Assembly (NCBI GenBank): GCA_021732805.1
Contig: JAKFUJ010000352.1
Span: 1 to 8,618, forward strand
Length of the DNA: 8,618 bases
Direction: 5' to 3'
Source of the DNA: Betaproteobacteria bacterium
GTDB taxonomy: Bacteria > Pseudomonadota > Gammaproteobacteria > Burkholderiales > SG8-41
The translations under genes and the position numbers were made by a program. Every line of letters begins with the position of its first letter. Positions within the stretch are counted from its first letter, which is position 1. Positions 8,239 to 8,618 of this stretch are shown here, in pieces. The notes under the pieces were generated by a model, which did no database searches, was not told the DNA's origin, and saw nothing but the letters and a program-made list of their open reading frames with translations.

Positions 8239-8618
8239 ATGCCCGTCAACCTGAACCCTCCGGATTCGAAGTCCCTGTTACCGGTGCCGGGCGTGCAACT
8301 TGGCATTGCCGAGGCGGGTATCCGCAAGAGCGGACGCAAGGATCTGCTGCTGATTCAACTCGATGCCGGTGCGCGAGTCGCAGGGGTATTCACCCAGAAC
8401 CGTTTCTGTGCAGCGCCGGTGGTGCTGTGCCGGCAGCATCTGACGATGATCGATCCCGGGATGGGAGTGCGCGCGCTGGTAATCAACACCGGCGTGGCCA
8501 ATGCCGGTACCGGCAGAGAAGGTCTGGCGCGTGCGCGGCAGACCTGCACCGAGGCGGCACAACTGCTGGGCTGCGCCGCCACACAGATACTGCCGTTTTC
8601 GACCGGCGTCATCATGGA
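8239..8618 (+). CDS. argJ: Arginine biosynthesis bifunctional protein ArgJ, N-terminal part (3' end outside the window)
   Basis: ArgJ moves the acetyl group from N-acetylornithine to glutamate, recycling the acetyl group in arginine synthesis; some members also use acetyl-CoA. The first 126 residues are present of about 400. Recognisable parts are LLPVPGVQLGIAEAGIRK (13-30), the conserved VAGVFTQNRFCAAPV (47-61), ALVINTGVANAGTG (79-92) and the oxyanion-hole segment PFSTGVIM (119-126). The autocleavage Thr that splits the alpha and beta chains is beyond the window. The start is the first possible ATG in frame, 9 nt after the secA stop; no clear Shine-Dalgarno precedes it, so translation may depend on ribosomes finishing secA. 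One oddity is V86 where the family has Asn (NTGNANAGTG). secA-argJ adjacency also occurs in Pseudomonas. Confidence 0.96.
   Translation, partial: MPVNLNPPDSKSLLPVPGVQLGIAEAGIRKSGRKDLLLIQLDAGARVAGVFTQNRFCAAPVVLCRQHLTMIDPGMGVRALVINTGVANAGTGREGLARARQTCTEAAQLLGCAATQILPFSTGVIM

Overview
The window is a piece of the division and cell wall (dcw) cluster of a Gram-negative bacterium, running into the secA-argJ region. The order on the + strand is ftsQ (3' end), ftsA, ftsZ, lpxC, a 61-residue membrane protein, [a DUF721/DciA-like gene on the - strand], an M23 peptidase, secA, argJ (5' end). This order, apart from the small membrane protein, is one I recall from Pseudomonas-type gammaproteobacteria and from betaproteobacteria. 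The protein sequences read as betaproteobacterial. Examples are the FtsA phrases EVNDLVLQPLASS and AGDQITNDIAMALRTPT, the SecA phrase EWMGRIFRFLGLSVGVNLSQM, and the ADNGAIAAKLRQLAPRL stretch of the DUF721 protein. The DNA is moderately GC-rich and base usage looks even along the window, with no sign of transferred DNA.

Region by region: 1-2642 holds the division genes. FtsQ is a divisome scaffold, FtsA is the membrane tether for FtsZ, and FtsZ forms the constriction ring. Positions 2643-2812 are a 170-nt non-coding leader with an extended -10 promoter candidate and an exact 21-bp tandem duplication just ahead of lpxC. lpxC (committed step of lipid A synthesis) is followed by a two-TM small protein of unknown function. 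Its stop faces the stop of the DUF721 gene across 11 bp. The DUF721 gene and the M23 peptidase gene diverge, with start codons 22 nt apart. After the peptidase a strong intrinsic terminator ends only 13 nt before secA. secA is complete and ends 9 nt before argJ, which runs off the window.

Together the genes couple septum formation (FtsQAZ), outer-membrane lipid supply (LpxC), peptidoglycan remodelling (M23 peptidase), protein export (SecA) and probably helicase loading for replication (DUF721/DciA); argJ is an arginine-biosynthesis neighbour.

I found no RNA genes, mobile elements, CRISPR arrays or phage genes, and no new multi-gene system. The parts most worth a second look are regulatory or local: the duplicated 21-bp unit in the lpxC leader, the terminator set against secA, the 22-nt divergent start region, a 24-residue insertion near the SecA N terminus, and the uncharacterised small membrane protein.
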